Positions 8,555 through 17,287 are shown, counted from the stretch's first letter. The stretch: DNA of 64,000 nt from Acidovorax carolinensis (GCF_002157145.1 NZ_CP021361.1:558001-622000); one strand, 5' to 3'. The notes: generated from the sequence alone by a model not told the origin. Numbers and translations: made by a program.

Positions 8555-8922
8555 TCCGTGAGGATGTCCGGTTTCGGGTTCCCTTCAGGATGCGCCGAGG
8601 AGCGCAGCGGCCAGCGGATCAGGGCTCGCGATTGTCTGAGCGAAGCGAGTTCGAGCGAGACCCCGCTGGGCGCGAGCACCGCAGGTTGCCCGCAGCGAAG
8701 CGAAGGGACGCAGCGTGTAGGGTCGCTTTTTCTTTGGTGACTTTCTTTTGTCGAAGCAAAAGAACGTTACTGTGCCGCCGGGCGCACACCCCGGCCTCCG
8801 CCCTCAACCAAGGCAAGTCGCCCCTTGCAGAAGATCACACCCCACTCCCACTATCAAATCAACCACCAAACCAGTCCCCCGCACGACGCTTCCCTCGCCC
8901 ATTTCACGGCACACTTCTCCCC

Positions 8923-9747
8923 ATGACCGCCTCACACCCCTTCGACCAAGCCACACAGCTACACGCCGAAACCCCCGGCCAGTACCAGGGCCACACCCAC
9001 CCTGGTTACTGGAACATGGTCGGCCCCTTTGGCGGTATCACGGCGGCCACTCTGCTGCAGGCCATCTTGCAGCACCCCGACCGGCTTGGCGATCCGCTAT
9101 CGCTCACCGTCAATTACGCAGGGGCACTGGTGGCCGGTCCGTTCACGGTGCAGGCCACACCGGTGCGCACCAATCGGTCTACCCAACACTGGACACTGTC
9201 GATCATGCAGGCCGACGCCGAGGGCGCCCAGGTGGTCACCACCACCGCCACCGCAGTGACGGCAGTGCGCCGCGAGACCTGGAGCGCGGGCGATGTGCCC
9301 ATGCCCGGCGTGCCACAGCCGGCGGATCTGCCCGCCATTCCCCCGGGCTTTGGTTCGGAGTGGCTTAGCCGCTATGAGATGCGGCCCGTGACCGGCACAC
9401 TGCCGCGCGCCTGGGACGGCAGCGGCGACCACAGTCTGACTCAGCTGTGGATGCGCGATGCACCCCCGCGCCCGCTCGATTTTTGTGCGCTGGCGGCGCT
9501 GGCCGATGTCTTCTTTCCCCGCGTCTGGTTGCGCCGCGCGCACCGCGTGCCGGCGGGCACCGTGTCCATCACGGTGTACTTTCATGCCAGCGCCGCCCAG
9601 TTGCAGGAAACGGGCATGGGCTACCTGCTGGGCCAGGCGCGCGGGCAGGAATTTCGCAACGGCTTTTTTGACCAGACCGTGCAGCTGTGGAACGAGGCGG
9701 GCACCATGCTCGCCACCAGCCACCAGATCGTTTACTACAAAGAATAA
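8923..9747 (+). CDS. Acyl-CoA thioesterase, double-hotdog family
   Basis: A 274-residue protein of the TesB-like/4HBT_3 type: an N-terminal hotdog domain (about 10-120) with NMVGPFGGITAATLLQA and a C-terminal hotdog domain (about 150-270) with FCALAALADVFFPRVWLRR and QIVYYKE at the end. Such enzymes release CoA from acyl-CoAs, and double-hotdog members dimerise to form the active site. ATG 8923 is chosen because the upstream sequence is the repeat element and gives no protein-like residues. It is 56 bases from the enoyl-CoA hydratase gene in the same direction. Promoter sequences for this second half of the cluster would have to lie at 8804-8922, which is C-rich and shows nothing I can name. 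Confidence 0.85.
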   Translation: MTASHPFDQATQLHAETPGQYQGHTHPGYWNMVGPFGGITAATLLQAILQHPDRLGDPLSLTVNYAGALVAGPFTVQATPVRTNRSTQHWTLSIMQADAEGAQVVTTTATAVTAVRRETWSAGDVPMPGVPQPADLPAIPPGFGSEWLSRYEMRPVTGTLPRAWDGSGDHSLTQLWMRDAPPRPLDFCALAALADVFFPRVWLRRAHRVPAGTVSITVYFHASAAQLQETGMGYLLGQARGQEFRNGFFDQTVQLWNEAGTMLATSHQIVYYKE

Positions 9748-9803
9748 GGAACGCGGCCCCGTGCCGCCCCCATCTCCCCATTCAGAACCTCCAAAAGACC
9801 ACC

Positions 9804-10580
9804 ATGACCGAAGCCACCCAAGACATCCTCGTGCACACCGAAGCGGGCGTGACCACCATCACCTTCAACCGCGTGGACAAGAAGAACTCCATCACCACCA
9901 CCATGTACGCTGCCATGGCCGATGCGCTGGTCGCTGCGCAAGCCGACGCCAGCGTGCGCGTGGTGGTGTTCCAGGGCGACGTGGCCGTTTTCAGCGCGGG
10001 CAATGACATTGGCGACTTCCTGCAGCAGCCACCTGCCACGCAGGATTCACCCGTGTTCCGCTTCCTGCGCGCCATCGCCGCCTTCCCCAAGCCGGTGATT
10101 GCAGCGGTGTGCGGCCCGGCGGTGGGCATTGGCACCACCATGCTGTTTCACTGCGATCTGGTCTACGCGGGGGACAACGCGGCGTTTTCCATGCCGTTTG
10201 TCAACCTGGGCCTGTGCCCCGAGGCCGCATCGAGCCTGCTGGTGCCGCAGATGATGGGTTACCACCGCGCTGCCGAAGCCCTGCTGCTGGGCGAGCCCTT
10301 CATGGCCGAGGCGGCGCTCGAAGTGGGCCTGGTCAACCGTGTGGTGCCGCCCACCGAATGCAATGGCGTGGCGCAGGCACAGGCCCGCAAGCTGGCCGCC
10401 AAGCCGCTGTCTGCGCTGATCGAAACCAAGCGCCTGATGAAACAGGGCCAGACCCCGCAGGTCCTGGCCGTGATGGCCGAAGAGGGCGCCAGCTTTGGCC
10501 GCATGCTGCGCGAGCCCGCCGCCCGCGAAGCCTTTGGCGCGTTCATGGAAAAACGCAAGCCAGACTTCAGCAAGTGCTGA
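9804..10580 (+). CDS. Enoyl-CoA hydratase/isomerase family protein
   Basis: A 258-residue crotonase-fold protein. The oxyanion-hole segments are VFSAGNDIGDFL near residue 65 and VCGPAVGIGTTMLFHCDLV near residue 105, and NLGLCPEAASSLL follows. The position normally holding one catalytic glutamate of true hydratases (in the CxGAG-type loop) is not the classical one, so an isomerase or another crotonase activity is possible. It provides a stand-alone hydratase/isomerase next to the bifunctional enzyme, as would be needed for unsaturated or unusual acyl-CoAs. The stop codon lies inside the perfect hairpin 10560-10587. The start at ATG 9804 matches the family N-terminus; the upstream signal is weak. 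Confidence 0.88.
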   Translation: MTEATQDILVHTEAGVTTITFNRVDKKNSITTTMYAAMADALVAAQADASVRVVVFQGDVAVFSAGNDIGDFLQQPPATQDSPVFRFLRAIAAFPKPVIAAVCGPAVGIGTTMLFHCDLVYAGDNAAFSMPFVNLGLCPEAASSLLVPQMMGYHRAAEALLLGEPFMAEAALEVGLVNRVVPPTECNGVAQAQARKLAAKPLSALIETKRLMKQGQTPQVLAVMAEEGASFGRMLREPAAREAFGAFMEKRKPDFSKC

Positions 10581-10587
10581 AGTCTGG
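10560..10587. terminator. Perfect hairpin spanning the enoyl-CoA hydratase stop codon
   Basis: CCAGACTTCAGCA and TGCTGAAGTCTGG form a perfect 13-bp stem with a 2-base loop; the stop TGA is in the right arm. No T run follows, so it is not a standard intrinsic terminator; it may stabilise the 3' end or pause the ribosome. A degraded echo, ACTTCAGCAACTGTTGAA, occurs at 10651-10668. Confidence 0.5.
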
Positions 10588-10701
10588 TATCGCCGCCGCC
10601 GACCGGGATGCGAAGCGGACCGGATGTTTTCGCTAAATGCGCAGACCCGACTTCAGCAACTGTTGAAACCCGCGCTGCGTTTGCCACCACCCAGGCCCCC
10701 G

Positions 10702-11184
10702 ATGACAAAGACCATAGCAACACCCCTCGAGTTCGAGCCCGAGTTCATTGCCGGCGTGAAAACCATCTTCGAGGAGAAAATAGTCTTCAACCATGTGCTG
10801 GGCCTCAAGGTGGTGAGTCTGGCCCCCGAGCGCGTGGTGGCCCGCATCGACATGAAGCCCGAACTGGTCGGCCACTATGCCTACAACCGCATCCACGGCG
10901 GCGTGATCAGTGCGGGGCTGGACGCCATGGGCGGCCTGGCCGTGATGGCCGCCATTGGCGCGCGCCATATGGACGAGACGCCCGAGCAGCGCCTGCACCG
11001 CTTCGCCCGACTCGGCACCATCGACCTGCGCGTGGACTATCTGCGGCCCGGCATTGGCAGCCATTTCGAGCTGCGTGCCGAGGTGCTGCGCCTGGGCTCG
11101 CGTGTGGCCACCACGCGCATGGAGTTTTTCGGGCCTGATGGCGTGCTCATGTCCGCGGCCGCTGCGGCCTACATCGTGTCCTGA
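10702..11184 (+). CDS. Hotdog-fold thioesterase family protein
   Basis: A 160-residue hotdog protein with the PaaI-type signature IHGGVISAGLDAMGGLA near residues 62-79 and a C-terminal strand ending AAAYIVS. Family members are acyl-CoA thioesterases acting on short or aromatic acyl-CoAs. It is the third hotdog protein gene in 4.8 kb and probably belongs to the same regulon. The stretch before it (10581-10701) carries hairpins rather than an obvious promoter, so it may be co-transcribed with the hydratase. Start ATG 10702 begins the conserved region; longer in-frame extensions read through repeat-like sequence. Confidence 0.83.
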   Translation: MTKTIATPLEFEPEFIAGVKTIFEEKIVFNHVLGLKVVSLAPERVVARIDMKPELVGHYAYNRIHGGVISAGLDAMGGLAVMAAIGARHMDETPEQRLHRFARLGTIDLRVDYLRPGIGSHFELRAEVLRLGSRVATTRMEFFGPDGVLMSAAAAAYIVS

Positions 11185-11321
11185 ACGCGCTGCAACCGGT
11201 GTGACCATGCAAGTGGTGCAAGTGCATGCAACCAGAGAACGATTTCGTTACCGATCTTGCGCAAGACGTTAAGGTGCAATGACCTGGCGCTTCTACGATC
11301 CCTTCTTTTCAAGGAGATCCG

Positions 11322-11876
11322 ATGGCCGTGCAGAACCCCTTTTTTGGCAAGCGTGAAACCGAAACCTTCCAGCCCCGCCACAACCCGGTCACTCCCAGCA
11401 GCAGCGTGAACAGCGTGGCACCCAGCAGCGCCAGCACGAGTGCCGCGACCGTGACCGCCGCAGCCGCCGCCAAGGCGCCGGCCGAGAGCACCGGCAGCAA
11501 GCTCACCGTGGGCCCCAACATCAAGCTCAAGGGGGTGGAGATCACCGATTGCGACACCCTGGTGGTGGAAGGCACGGTGGAAGCCACGATGGATTCGCGG
11601 GTCATCCAGATTGCCGAGCAGGGCGCGTTCCGCGGTTCGGCCGACATCGATATCGCTGAAATCCGCGGCGAATTCAACGGCACGCTCACGGTGCGCGACA
11701 AGCTCGTCGTCTTTGGCACCGGCAAGGTCAGCGGCAAGATCCGCTACGGCAAGCTGGTGGTGGAAGAGGGCGGCCAGCTGTCGGGTGAAATCGAGGTGGG
11801 CGTGGGCTCCAGCGCCCGTGCTGCGGTCGCTGCGCGGCCTGTGGATACGCCGGCACCAGCCGTGGCTTTGGCCTGA
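11322..11876 (+). CDS. Bactofilin (polymer-forming cytoskeletal protein)
   Basis: A 184-residue bactofilin (DUF583). The central domain, about residues 65-165, is a right-handed beta-helix of short repeats visible as IKLKGVEITDCDTLVVEG, AFRGSADIDIAEIRG and KVSGKIRYGKLVVEEGG; the flanks are low-complexity Ser/Ala/Pro tails, as usual. Bactofilins self-assemble without nucleotide into membrane-associated filaments that position cell-wall enzymes or appendages. AAGGAG lies six bases before ATG 11322. It stands alone between the thioesterase cluster and a convergent gene. The N-terminal segment MAVQNPFFGKRE is the probable membrane-targeting peptide, by analogy with other bactofilins. Confidence 0.92.
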   Translation: MAVQNPFFGKRETETFQPRHNPVTPSSSVNSVAPSSASTSAATVTAAAAAKAPAESTGSKLTVGPNIKLKGVEITDCDTLVVEGTVEATMDSRVIQIAEQGAFRGSADIDIAEIRGEFNGTLTVRDKLVVFGTGKVSGKIRYGKLVVEEGGQLSGEIEVGVGSSARAAVAARPVDTPAPAVALA

Positions 11877-11956
11877 CCGGGGCGTCTTGGCCTGGGGGCA
11901 TCATGCCCCGCAGGCAGCGGCGTGCCTGCTGCGCGGCGGGCCAGGTCGCCGCACGC

Positions 11957-12370
11957 TCAGGACTGCACGGGAACCGGGCGCGGCCGGCCTTCGGCATCAA
12001 TGGCCACATAGGTCAATTGCGCCTCGGTCACCTTCAGGTATTGGCCCTGCTGGGACATGCGCTCGGCATACACCTCCACATCCACCGTGATGGAGGTGCG
12101 GCCGATGCGCGTGACATGCGAGAAGAACGACAGGATGTCACCCACGCGCACCGGCTGCTTGAACACGAACTCTTTCACCGCCACCGTCGCCATGCGGCCC
12201 CGCACATAGCGCGCCGGCAGCACCGCGCCGGCCAGGTCCACCTGCGCCATCACCCAGCCGCCGAAGATGTCGCCGTTGGCATTGCTGTCGGCAGGCATGG
12301 GGATGACCTTCAGTACCAGTTCGTGGCTGCAGGGCAACGCTGGCGGGGCAAGGGTGGGCAGGTCAGTCAT
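11957..12370 (-). CDS. Acyl-CoA thioesterase (YciA-like)
   Basis: A 137-residue hotdog thioesterase. The YciA signature is seen in ADSNANGDIFGGWVMAQVD near residues 27-45, containing the conserved Asn/Asp of the active site, with VKEFVFKQPVRVGDILSF following. YciA cleaves a wide range of acyl-CoAs. The start (ATG at 12370-12368) matches the family; the longer frame to 12622 runs antisense through the exporter gene and is rejected. It is divergent from the ABC exporter, whose start is only 40 bases away, so the two promoters overlap. Ending sequence RPRPVPVQS is usual for the Comamonadaceae homologues I know. Confidence 0.88.
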   Translation of the reverse strand: MTDLPTLAPPALPCSHELVLKVIPMPADSNANGDIFGGWVMAQVDLAGAVLPARYVRGRMATVAVKEFVFKQPVRVGDILSFFSHVTRIGRTSITVDVEVYAERMSQQGQYLKVTEAQLTYVAIDAEGRPRPVPVQS

Positions 12371-12410
12371 AGGCACAATCTCGGTAAAACAACCATCGGA
12401 ATTGTCCTCC

Positions 12411-14227
12411 ATGCGCCACCACGGCGAGCCTTCTCCCCCCCCTCCTGCTGAAAACCCTGCGCAAAAGCGCTCCGACTGGGCAACGCTCTCACGCTTGCTG
12501 CCATACCTGTGGCAGTACAAGTGGCGCGTTGTCCTGGCCATCGTGTTCATGGTGGGCGCCAAAGTCGCCAACGTGGGCGTGCCGGTGCTGCTCAAGAACC
12601 TGGTCGATGCCATGGCGTTCAAGCCCGGCGACCCGGCCGCCGTGCTGGTGGTGCCGGCCGGTCTGCTGCTGGCCTACGGGCTGTTGCGCCTGTCCACCTC
12701 GCTGTTCACCGAGCTGCGCGAACTGGTGTTTGCCAAAGCCACGCAGGGCGCCGCGCGCTCGATTGCCTTGCAGACCTTCGAGCACCTGCATGCCCTCTCC
12801 CTGCGCTTTCATCTGGAGCGCCAGACCGGCGGCATGACGCGCGATATCGAGCGTGGCGTGCGTGGCATCGAATCGCTGATCTCGTTCACGCTGTTCAACA
12901 TCGGCGCCACGCTGATCGAAGTGTTCATGGTGCTGACCATTCTGGCGCTGCGCTTTGATGCCTGGTTTGCCTGGATAACGCTGGCCGCGCTGGCCTGCTA
13001 CATCACCTTCACGGTGCTGCTGACCGAGTGGCGCACGCAGTTTCGCCGCCAGGCCAACGAGTTCGACTCGGCCGCGCACAGCAAGGCCGTCGACTCGCTG
13101 CTCAACTACGAAACCGTCAAATACTTTAACAACGAAAGCTTCGAGGCCCGGCGCTACGACGAAAGCCTGCAGCGCCTGCGTGCCGCCCGCCTGAAGGCGC
13201 AAAGCTCGCTCTCGCTGCTCAACACCGGCCAGCAGCTCATCATCGCCACGGGCCTGGTCGCCATGCTCTGGCGCGCCACGCAGGGCGTAGTTGATGGCCG
13301 CATGACGCTGGGTGACCTGGTCATGGTCAACGCCTTCATGATCCAGCTTTATATTCCGCTGAACTTTCTCGGCGTGATCTACCGCGAGATCAAGCAGAGC
13401 CTGACCGACCTGGACAAGATGTTCACGCTGATGGACAAGGAGCGCGAGGTGGCCGACGCCCCGGTGCGCAGCCGCTGGTGGGGCTGGCGCAGCCCACGGT
13501 GCGGTTCGAGAATGTGCAATTTGCCTACGACCCGGCGCGGCCCATCCTCAAGGGCATCAGCTTCGAGATTCCGGCGGGCAAAACGGTGGCGGTGGTCGGC
13601 CCCTCGGGGTCGGGCAAGTCCACGCTGGCGCGACTGCTGTTTCGCTTTTATGACATCCAGCAAGGCCGCATCACCATGGCCGGGCAGGAAATCCGCGACG
13701 TGACGCAGGCCAGCCTGCGCCAGGCGATCGGCATCGTGCCGCAAGACACCGTGCTGTTCAACGACACGGTGGCCTACAACATCGCCTACGGTCGCCCCGG
13801 CGCCAGCCAGGCCGAAATCGAGGAAGCCGCCCGCGCCGCGCGCATCCATGATTTCATCGCCTCCACGCCCAAGGGCTACGCCACCATGGTGGGCGAGCGG
13901 GGCCTCAAGCTGTCGGGGGGCGAGAAGCAGCGCGTGGCCATTGCGCGCACGCTGCTGAAGAACCCGCCAGTGCTGATTTTTGACGAGGCCACCTCGGCGC
14001 TGGATTCGGCCAACGAGCGTGCCATCCAGGCCGAACTGCAAAGTGCCGCCCGCAACCGCACCACGCTGCTCATCGCCCACCGCCTGTCCACCGTGGTCGA
14101 TGCACACCAGATCCTGGTGATGGATGCCGGCGAGATCGTCGAGCGCGGCACGCACAGCGAGCTGCTGGCCCTGGGCGGACGCTATGCCAGCATGTGGGCG
14201 CTGCAACAGAATGAGAGCCCCCTTTGA
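12411..14227 (+). CDS. Atm1-type ABC exporter, permease-ATPase fusion, apparent frameshift
   Basis: An ABCB7/Atm1-like half-transporter: six transmembrane helices in roughly residues 20-330, then an ATPase domain with [32 protein letters not shown] and [11 protein letters not shown]. Members of this group export glutathione-linked sulfur or metal conjugates. The first frame runs from ATG 12411 to the linker KEREVADAP at 13463 and then turns to nonsense; the ATPase part reads in the next frame. Inserting one G in the GG at 13463-13464 gives [20 protein letters not shown] and a 605-residue protein of normal size. No separate start or ribosome site serves the second half. A sequencing error is the best explanation; a real lesion would disable the exporter. 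Confidence 0.82.
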
Positions 14228-14487
14228 TTCCACTTCGGGGCCTCGGTGCGGCCGCCAGAGGCGGCGGCTCTTCGGTACCGTCCAGGCCTGCGCAGGCAGG
14301 CCTGGAGCTGCGGCCCTCAGCCCCTGAGGGGGACGACGACGCCTTCGCTGCGGGACGGCACTTGCTGGGCGTCTCTCGCCTGGGCCGCACCGGTTTCATG
14401 CGCTGCGCGCGGGCGGATCGGTGGAAGTCAAATGGCTTCCTCGTTCCACAGTTCGGTGTTTTCCATGATCCTTCATTTGCTTGACCC
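14228..14487. other. Intergenic region with several strong hairpins
   Basis: The region contains a perfect 9-bp hairpin (CCAGGCCTG 14282-14290 with 14297-14305), a GCGGCCGCC/GGCGGCGGC pair just upstream, and CCCTCAG/CTGAGGG near 14317-14333. It ends in a less GC-rich stretch that may hold the promoter of the dehydrogenase gene. No coding frame is convincing. Confidence 0.6.
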
Positions 14488-15420
14488 ATGAAACCTGTCC
14501 TGCTTGCCATCACCTTTCTGTCGGAAGAGCACCGTGCCCAGCTCGCGGGGTCTTGTGAGCTGATTTACGCGCCCGATGCGGCGCAATGCACAGCGGCCAT
14601 TGCCGCGCACGGTGCCACGGTGCAGGCCGTGCTCACGATTGGCTCCATCGGATTGCGCGCCGATCAGATGCAGGCGCTGCCCCGGCTGTCGCTGGTGAGC
14701 GCGCTGGGCGCGGGGTTTGAGAACATCGACGTAGCCTACGCCAAGGCCCATGGCATTGCCGTGGCCAACGGCGCGGGCACCAATGACGACTGCGTGGCCG
14801 ACCATGCCTGGGGCCTGCTGCTCGCCGTGGTGCGCGGCATTCCGCAGCTGGATGCCAAGACCCGCCAGGGCATGTGGCGCACCGCGTTGCCGCTGCCGCC
14901 GGGCGTGTCGCACAAGCGCATGGGCATCGTCGGCCTGGGCACCATTGGCAGCAAGATCGCGCAGCGCGCGCTGGGGTTTGATGTCGAGGTGGGCTACCAC
15001 AATCGCAGCGCCCGCCCTGATGTGCCACACCGCTACTTTGCCGATGTGCAGGCGCTGGCCGCATGGGCCGACTTTCTGGTGGTGGCCACGCCCGGCGGGC
15101 CACAAACACGCCGCCTGGTGGATGCCCCCGTGCTCGAAGCACTGGGCCCGAACGGCTATCTGGTGAACATCGCGCGCGGTAGCGTGGTCGATACCGCTGC
15201 CCTTGCGCAGGCGCTGCGCGCACGCCGCATTGCAGGCGCGGGGCTGGATGTGTACGAGAGCGAGCCGGTGCCGCCGGCCGGGCTGATCGACCTGGACAAT
15301 GTGGTGCTCACGCCCCATGTGGCGGGCTGGTCACCCGAGGCGGTGCAGGCGTCGGTGAACCGGTTTGTGGAAAACGCCCGGCGCCACTTTGCGGGCGAGC
15401 CCATGGTGTCGCCGATATAA
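14488..15420 (+). CDS. 2-hydroxyacid dehydrogenase (D-isomer-specific family)
   Basis: A 310-residue NAD(P)-dependent reductase of 2-ketoacids such as glyoxylate or hydroxypyruvate. The dinucleotide motif GIVGLGTIGSKIA is near residue 147; the catalytic Arg lies in NIARGSVVDTAAL (about 232), the Glu in DVYESEPVP (about 260), and the His in LTPHVAGW (about 278). The full catalytic set is thus present. The protein is of normal length. It starts at ATG 14488 after a region rich in hairpins. The stop TAA 15418-15420 adjoins a family-A repeat. Its neighbours do not point to one substrate, so no narrower name is justified. Confidence 0.9.
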   Translation: MKPVLLAITFLSEEHRAQLAGSCELIYAPDAAQCTAAIAAHGATVQAVLTIGSIGLRADQMQALPRLSLVSALGAGFENIDVAYAKAHGIAVANGAGTNDDCVADHAWGLLLAVVRGIPQLDAKTRQGMWRTALPLPPGVSHKRMGIVGLGTIGSKIAQRALGFDVEVGYHNRSARPDVPHRYFADVQALAAWADFLVVATPGGPQTRRLVDAPVLEALGPNGYLVNIARGSVVDTAALAQALRARRIAGAGLDVYESEPVPPAGLIDLDNVVLTPHVAGWSPEAVQASVNRFVENARRHFAGEPMVSPI

Positions 15421-15468
15421 GCTAAATTAGCCGTTGACGCTTTCTGGTAAAGCGCAAGCAGCTATGAA
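15421..15468 (-). repeat. Short interspersed repeat, family A
   Basis: Read on the minus strand it begins ATAGCTGCTTGCGCTTTACC and continues with AGAAAGCGTCAACGGC. It lies between the dehydrogenase stop and the ribosome site of the next gene. This is one of the clearest copies. Confidence 0.8.
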
Positions 15469-15493
15469 AAGAAGAGTAATGGGAGGAGGGTGC

Positions 15494-15814
15494 ATGGACG
15501 TCAAGGCATTGCAGGCCCGCCTGCGCAACTTCGCTGCCGCGCGCGACTGGCAGCCCTACCATTCGCCCAAGAACCTGGCGATGGCGCTGATGGTGGAGGC
15601 GGCCGAGCTGCAGGAGCTGTTCCAGTGGCTTACGCCCGAGCAGTCGCACGCCCTCACGCAGAACGCGGCAGACAAAGAGCGCGTAGCCGACGAGATCGCC
15701 GATGTGCTGCTGTATCTGCTGCAGCTGGCCGACCACACTGGCGTGGACGTGGAGGCCGCCGTGGAGCACAAGCTGCGCAAGAACGCGCACAAGCACCCGG
15801 CCAGGCCAGCCTGA
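15494..15814 (+). CDS. MazG-like nucleotide pyrophosphohydrolase
   Basis: A 106-residue all-alpha NTP pyrophosphohydrolase, a house-cleaning enzyme that hydrolyses non-canonical nucleoside triphosphates to monophosphates. The metal-binding EXXE...EXXD arrangement is seen as VEAAELQELFQW near residues 34-45 and DEIADVLLYLLQLAD near 65-79. GGAGGAGG at 15481-15489 supports ATG 15494; the earlier in-frame ATG codons lie in or beside the family-A repeat. The length fits the single-domain RS21-C6/iMazG type and not the duplicated E. coli MazG. It is transcribed toward the diguanylate cyclase, 122 bases away. Confidence 0.88.
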   Translation: MDVKALQARLRNFAAARDWQPYHSPKNLAMALMVEAAELQELFQWLTPEQSHALTQNAADKERVADEIADVLLYLLQLADHTGVDVEAAVEHKLRKNAHKHPARPA

Positions 15815-15936
15815 CGGCCCGGGCACCTTTGCGGCACAGCAGCCGCGGGTCAAAATACACTGGTTACCATTGGTGAACCTATCGGTCACCGCCGCGTCCC
15901 CTTCGCCCCCCGTCGAAGCAACAGGAAGCCATTCTC

Positions 15937-17253
15937 ATGCCCATGCCCACGCCCGACGAATCGCCTCAATTGTCGGCAATTGATTACCGCCAGTTGCTCG
16001 ACGAGGTGGGGGCCTTTGTCTACACCACCGATGCGCATGGGCAATACACCTATGCCAACCAGCTGGTGCTGGAGCTGCTGGGCAATCCGCCGCTGCAGGC
16101 CATCCTCGGCAAGTCGTTCACCGATTTTGTAGACATCGGCGAAGCCGGCGCCACGCTGCGCGAGACCGACCTGCGTGTGCTGCGCGATGGCGAAACCATT
16201 GCCCGCGAAGAAACCAACTACATCCACGCCACCGGCGAATCGCTCACCTACTGGTCCATCAAGAAACCGCTGCGCGGCGCCGATGGCGCCATCGTCGGCA
16301 TGCTGGGCATCTCCCACGACATCACCGCCAAAAAACGCCTGGAAGACAAGGTGCGCCAGCAAAAAGAGCTGCTGGACGCCGTGCTCGACAACATCCCGGG
16401 ACTGGTCTACATGAAGGGCGCGAACCGCCGCTTTCTGTATGCCAACCAGCACCTGGCAAAAATGTTCGGGCGGCCGGTTGACCAGATCGTCGGCCGCCTC
16501 GATAGCGAGCTGATGCCGCCCGATGTGGCCGATGCCTTCTGGCAAAAAGACCTGCACATGCTGGCCACCGGCGAGCATTACGCAGGCCGCGAGTCGATGT
16601 TTGATGCCACCGGCCAGTTGCGCCAGTTCTGGAGCGTGGTGGTGCCCTGGTCGGGCTTTGACGGCATGCCGGCCCTGATTGGCCTGATTACCGATATCAC
16701 CGAGCTGCAGAGGCTCAAGGACGAACTGCAGCGCCAGGCCCACACCGACAGCCTGACCGGCGTGGCCAACCGGCGCAGTTTTTTTGAGCGCGCCGAGCAC
16801 GAATTTGCGCACAGCCGCCGCCACGGCGCGCCGCTGAGCCTGATTGCTGTGGACGTCGACCACTTCAAGCAGATCAACGACGAACACGGCCATCCGGTGG
16901 GCGACCTGGTGCTGCAGGGGTTTGTGCAGTGTTGCCTGGACCAGTTGCGCGCGCAGGCGCTGTGCGCCCGTACCGGCGGCGAGGAGTTCTGCATCCTGCT
17001 GCCCGGCGTGCCTGCCGATGCCGCCCAGGCCATCGCCGAACGCATCCGCACGGCAGTTGCCGCCGCCTGCCTCAGCCCGGAGCACCCGGCGCTGCGGGTC
17101 ACCGCCAGCTTTGGCGTGACCGGCCTGGGTCCGGCCGATCCGCACTTTGGCGCCGTTTACTCGCGCGCCGACCGCGCGCTCTACACCGCGAAGCAGCAGG
17201 GGCGCAACTGCAGTTGCCTGCACCATGCAAGCGAAATAGCTACCAGCCCTTGA
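15937..17253 (+). CDS. PAS-PAS-GGDEF diguanylate cyclase
   Basis: A 438-residue signalling protein: PAS domain one about residues 15-135, PAS two about 145-265, and a GGDEF domain from about 270. The active-site motif is GGEEF (CARTGGEEFCILL), an accepted active variant, and DVDHFKQINDEHGH carries the metal-binding aspartate, so it should make cyclic di-GMP from GTP. The RxxD inhibitory site that normally lies five residues before the motif is absent, which suggests weak product inhibition. There is no membrane segment; the protein is soluble. The last residues SEIATSP and the stop come from a family-A repeat, so the C-terminus was rewritten by it. The PAS ligand is unknown. Confidence 0.93.
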   Translation: MPMPTPDESPQLSAIDYRQLLDEVGAFVYTTDAHGQYTYANQLVLELLGNPPLQAILGKSFTDFVDIGEAGATLRETDLRVLRDGETIAREETNYIHATGESLTYWSIKKPLRGADGAIVGMLGISHDITAKKRLEDKVRQQKELLDAVLDNIPGLVYMKGANRRFLYANQHLAKMFGRPVDQIVGRLDSELMPPDVADAFWQKDLHMLATGEHYAGRESMFDATGQLRQFWSVVVPWSGFDGMPALIGLITDITELQRLKDELQRQAHTDSLTGVANRRSFFERAEHEFAHSRRHGAPLSLIAVDVDHFKQINDEHGHPVGDLVLQGFVQCCLDQLRAQALCARTGGEEFCILLPGVPADAAQAIAERIRTAVAAACLSPEHPALRVTASFGVTGLGPADPHFGAVYSRADRALYTAKQQGRNCSCLHHASEIATSP

Positions 17254-17287
17254 TATTCAAGCGCTTGCAGCTCTTGTTTTTATAGCG
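17235..17287 (-). repeat. Short interspersed repeat, family A (overlaps cyclase stop)
   Basis: AATAGCTACCAGCCCTTGAT supplies the last codons and stop of the cyclase and continues to the end of the convergent dctP gene. Read on the minus strand it gives AGAGCTGCAAGCGCTTGAAT. It may also work as a bidirectional hairpin between convergent genes. Confidence 0.75.

Larger units (their letters stand above)
8176..8803. repeat. 628-bp non-coding element with long imperfect inverted repeats
   Basis: The left end GGGCGGAGGCCGGG (8176-8189) reappears inverted at the right end (8789-8803). The arms continue inward for well over 100 bases: left TTCTTTGCTTCG and AAGGCGACCC (to 8257) match the complement of right AGCGACCC and TTCTTTTGCTTCG, then GGCAACCTGCGG and GAACTCGCT pair with their right-arm counterparts. 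The centre holds another perfect 19-bp inverted pair (8479-8497 with 8536-8554) and an octamer tandem repeat. Open frames exist on both strands but none has a start, codon pattern or protein character I can support. It sits between two genes of the acyl-CoA cluster. Confidence 0.8.

Noticed and set aside
8171..8740. 189-codon frame inside the large palindrome
   Set aside because: Arg/Pro-rich with no domain, spans repeat arms and reads similarly on both strands; more consistent with non-coding structure.
13478..14227. A separate stand-alone ABC ATPase gene starting at GTG 13478
   Set aside because: No ribosome site, and the residues before it complete the exporter linker if one base is added.
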